This document shows, one piece after another, positions 62,096 through 64,000 of a DNA stretch of 64,000 nt. Under the pieces are notes generated by a model. The model was not told the DNA's origin. It searched no databases and saw nothing but the letters and a program-made list of their open reading frames with translations. The position numbers and the translations under genes are program-made. Source of the stretch: Chloroflexota bacterium (lineage in GTDB: Bacteria; Chloroflexota; Anaerolineae; Anaerolineales; Villigracilaceae); assembly GCA_029782225.1 (NCBI GenBank), contig JAKOVF010000121.1:39319-103318 (forward strand), given 5' to 3'. Numbering within the stretch: the first letter of the stretch is position 1; every line of letters starts with the position of its first letter.

Positions 62096-63202
62096 ATGGA
62101 CCACAACATGGCATTTATCTTACCGGTGACTGAGCTCATCCTGGCGATTTTCCTTATTTTTTTGCTTATTATTGTTGCATCTGATATTGATAAATCTAAA
62201 CCTAAAGATGAACAGTTACGGGGGACAAGATTTGAAGCTTCAAGTGACAAATTTCAACAGACCATAAAGCTAGATCCGTTAGTGAAGAGCACTAATGAGC
62301 TAAAGCGGCTCTTAATACCGATACTCGAGATAACACAACGACATGAGCGCATTCTCTCGGGGTCACAATCAAAAGGAGCGCTCGGAGAGCAATTTGTGGA
62401 GGAAAGATTAAAGGATCTCCCTCTAGAATGGTATGACCGAAATGTGCGCTTTCTAAATGGTACAACGGTTGAGTTTGCCCTCCGTGCACCAAATAGGCGA
62501 TGGGTTCCAATCGATAGCCAATGGACAGTACCACGATTGTTGGAACAGCTTGGACGAGCAAACGACCAGTCACATCGAAACGCATTTAGACCGCAAGTCC
62601 ACGCAGAGGTGACGAGACGTGCAAGAGAGGCACGTAAATATGTAGATAAAGACTGTACTCTTGGTTTTTGTATAGTAGCTGTCCCTGACTCTGTATTTGA
62701 ACTCTCCGTAGATGCGCAGGCCGAACTTACCAGTATTGATATAGTTCTAATCAGCTATAGCCTGCTAGTCCCGTTTATCTTGCTTATTGTCAATCAATTT
62801 CTGAAGACTCCTCAGTCCGCCGAAACTCTACGAATTTCTCACATCATAGGTCGCTTTGCGTCACAGATTGAAGTGATACAAGCATACATCAATAAAGAGG
62901 TTATGCCACCTCTAGGTATAGTAAAGTTACAACAAACTCAACATGATAGGCGAAACCGGGGGATCGATCATGTACACAGAAGTATGGATGAGATTCAAAG
63001 CGATATTAATGAGCTGAAAAGCGGACTTAATGAAATTCAGAGCGAACTGAATGTGGTGAGGAATATGTTCAATCCTATTCCCAATAAAGATATTGATTCA
63101 ATACCAAAAATCCTGCAACGCTCTTTAAACCTAGTGCGGGACGGTCTTCTTGAAGCTGTTGCAAAACAAAATGGGCATGTCCCAGATAGTGCAGACAAGT
63201 AA
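62096..63202 (+). CDS. RmuC-like membrane-anchored protein
   Basis: 368 residues: one N-terminal membrane helix (FILPVTELILAIFLIFLLIIVAS), then the RmuC-like nuclease-fold pattern (GALGEQFVEERLKDLPLEWYDRNVRFLNGTTVEFALRAPNRRWVPIDSQW) and C-terminal coiled coil (DEIQSDINELKSGLNEIQSELNVV). RmuC proteins restrict DNA rearrangement, but the usual Lys of the PD-(D/E)xK core (DSKF) is Gln here (DSQW). ATG 62096 follows AGGAGGA. Confidence 0.8.
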   Translation: MDHNMAFILPVTELILAIFLIFLLIIVASDIDKSKPKDEQLRGTRFEASSDKFQQTIKLDPLVKSTNELKRLLIPILEITQRHERILSGSQSKGALGEQFVEERLKDLPLEWYDRNVRFLNGTTVEFALRAPNRRWVPIDSQWTVPRLLEQLGRANDQSHRNAFRPQVHAEVTRRAREARKYVDKDCTLGFCIVAVPDSVFELSVDAQAELTSIDIVLISYSLLVPFILLIVNQFLKTPQSAETLRISHIIGRFASQIEVIQAYINKEVMPPLGIVKLQQTQHDRRNRGIDHVHRSMDEIQSDINELKSGLNEIQSELNVVRNMFNPIPNKDIDSIPKILQRSLNLVRDGLLEAVAKQNGHVPDSADK

Positions 63203-63203
63203 A

Positions 63204-63815
63204 ATGAACAAGGAAATTATGGGTCTTCCCCAAGAAATAGAGAAGTATAAGAATAATCTGATGCCTCTTTATTGGAAAGTGCCTCAACAAATCATTAATA
63301 AGTGGAACAACTATATTGAGCCAACTAACCTTTATGGTTCAGGAGAAAATGGCGCATATGCATATGCAAAGGGCCGAGGGCTCAGCGAAGATAGTCTAAT
63401 TTATTTGGCGGTATTAGCAGACGCTGAAGGACACCCGGATATGGCAAATGGTTTTTGGCAACTAGCTTATCACAAAGCTAAATCTCCAAGAGAACCGTTA
63501 TCGGCCAAAAGGAAAAAGATTAATTCGCCCAAAGTGCAACAACGTGCTGAACGAAAGGTGGCAAAAGAACCACTATCCATTCGGCAGTGGTTGTTCACGC
63601 TCTTACGACGACAAGGGAACTATTCATGTTACTCAATTTTTCTGGTGCTGCCGTCTAATAAAGAAGCAATGCGTTATTTGGCTGAGCTTAGCATTGAGCT
63701 CAAGATTATTTCCAACGAAACAAACTCACTAGTAGTAGCATTAGGGAGTGATCAGCACTTACGCTCCGACGTAGATGGCGAGAGCTGGTCATCCACAATG
63801 GTAACCTTCCCGTAA
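63204..63815 (+). CDS. Unknown protein paired with the RmuC-like gene
   Basis: 203 residues, mostly soluble. It starts 1 nt after the RmuC-like stop, so it is in the same operon. A basic middle segment (KRKKINSPKVQQRAERKV) separates an N-terminal helical part from a C-terminal alpha/beta part (SCYSIFLVLPSNKEAMRYLAELS). No family recognised. Confidence 0.7.
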   Translation: MNKEIMGLPQEIEKYKNNLMPLYWKVPQQIINKWNNYIEPTNLYGSGENGAYAYAKGRGLSEDSLIYLAVLADAEGHPDMANGFWQLAYHKAKSPREPLSAKRKKINSPKVQQRAERKVAKEPLSIRQWLFTLLRRQGNYSCYSIFLVLPSNKEAMRYLAELSIELKIISNETNSLVVALGSDQHLRSDVDGESWSSTMVTFP

Positions 63816-63872
63816 AATCATGCCAGTGAGAAGTGGAAAACTCATGGCAAAATAGAGCCAGGAGCACTTGCC

Positions 63873-64000
63873 ATGAAGAAATCGAAATTCTCGGAAAGCC
63901 AGATCGTGCAGATCCTGAAAGAAGCCGAAGCCGGAGTGTCGCTGGACGAGTTGAGCCGCCAGCATGGGTTCAGCAAAACCTCCTTTTATAAGTGGAAAGC
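63873..64000 (+). CDS. IS3-family transposase orfA, 5' part
   Basis: The frame starts ATG 63873 and reads SKFSESQIVQILKEAEAGVSLDELSRQHGFSKTSFYKWK, the HTH of IS3-type OrfA. It is cut by the window end, so the element continues beyond 64000. Confidence 0.85.
   Translation, partial: MKKSKFSESQIVQILKEAEAGVSLDELSRQHGFSKTSFYKWK

Overview
The window looks like chromosome of a Chloroflexota bacterium, probably class Anaerolineae. This rests on glycine decarboxylase split into gcvPA and gcvPB, lipoproteins with Thr/Pro-rich (TPTPT-like) linkers, a rubrerythrin-VIT1 fusion, DUF1786 and DUF4332 proteins, many PAS/two-component genes, and abundant REP-like palindromes. No rRNA or tRNA gene was recognised, so the assignment is an inference from gene content.

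Layout. 1-4.4 kb: a small membrane protein, then a tandem glycine riboswitch with its terminator ahead of gcvH-gcvPA-gcvPB. 4.5-6.7 kb: a stand-alone gene fusing a TIR domain to a 6-phosphofructokinase-like domain, closed on both sides by terminators. 6.9-15.2 kb: lipoprotein, iron transporter, DUF1786, VOC, a degenerate response regulator, glmS, and a NarL-type sensor/regulator pair. 15.3-20.1 kb: three small proteins sharing the C-terminal tail (D/N)DIVD, two of them behind duplicated leader regions, followed by LysM and DUF11-type envelope proteins. 20.4-23.1 kb: an HU-like gene with an upstream array of palindromes at about 21-bp spacing, then a complete insertion sequence.

23.07-36.1 kb is a chromosomal-integron-type cassette array. 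It holds about fifteen plus-strand genes separated by attC-like sites (GCCYAAC ... GTTGGGY, several about 136 nt and nearly identical). No integron integrase is visible; the left end is cut by the insertion sequence. Cassettes carry an M50-like protein, an F420-type oxidoreductase, a ClC channel, NTF2/SRPBCC proteins, a glycosidase-like lipoprotein, DUF1254/DUF1214 proteins, a frameshifted VOC gene, an Imm5-type immunity protein, membrane proteins and an AlkZ-like protein.

36.3-49.8 kb: a giant 8-PAS histidine kinase with two response regulators (one a diguanylate cyclase), small stress/envelope proteins, tatA, and a Crp/Fnr regulator close to OsmC, DUF2892 and polyferredoxin genes. Three minus-strand promoters in the window carry a GTGA-N5/6-TCAC dyad about 40 bp upstream of the predicted start, suggesting a regulon. 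49.9-59.4 kb: glycosyltransferase-like, beta-propeller, YtxH, DUF4332, C39-like peptidase, HAD and CPBP genes. 59.6-62 kb: a second HU-like gene running into an array of palindromes in about 22-bp phase, then a REP-associated tyrosine transposase (RAYT) between two long repeat blocks. The window ends with an RmuC-like gene, an unknown partner and the start of an IS3-type transposase.
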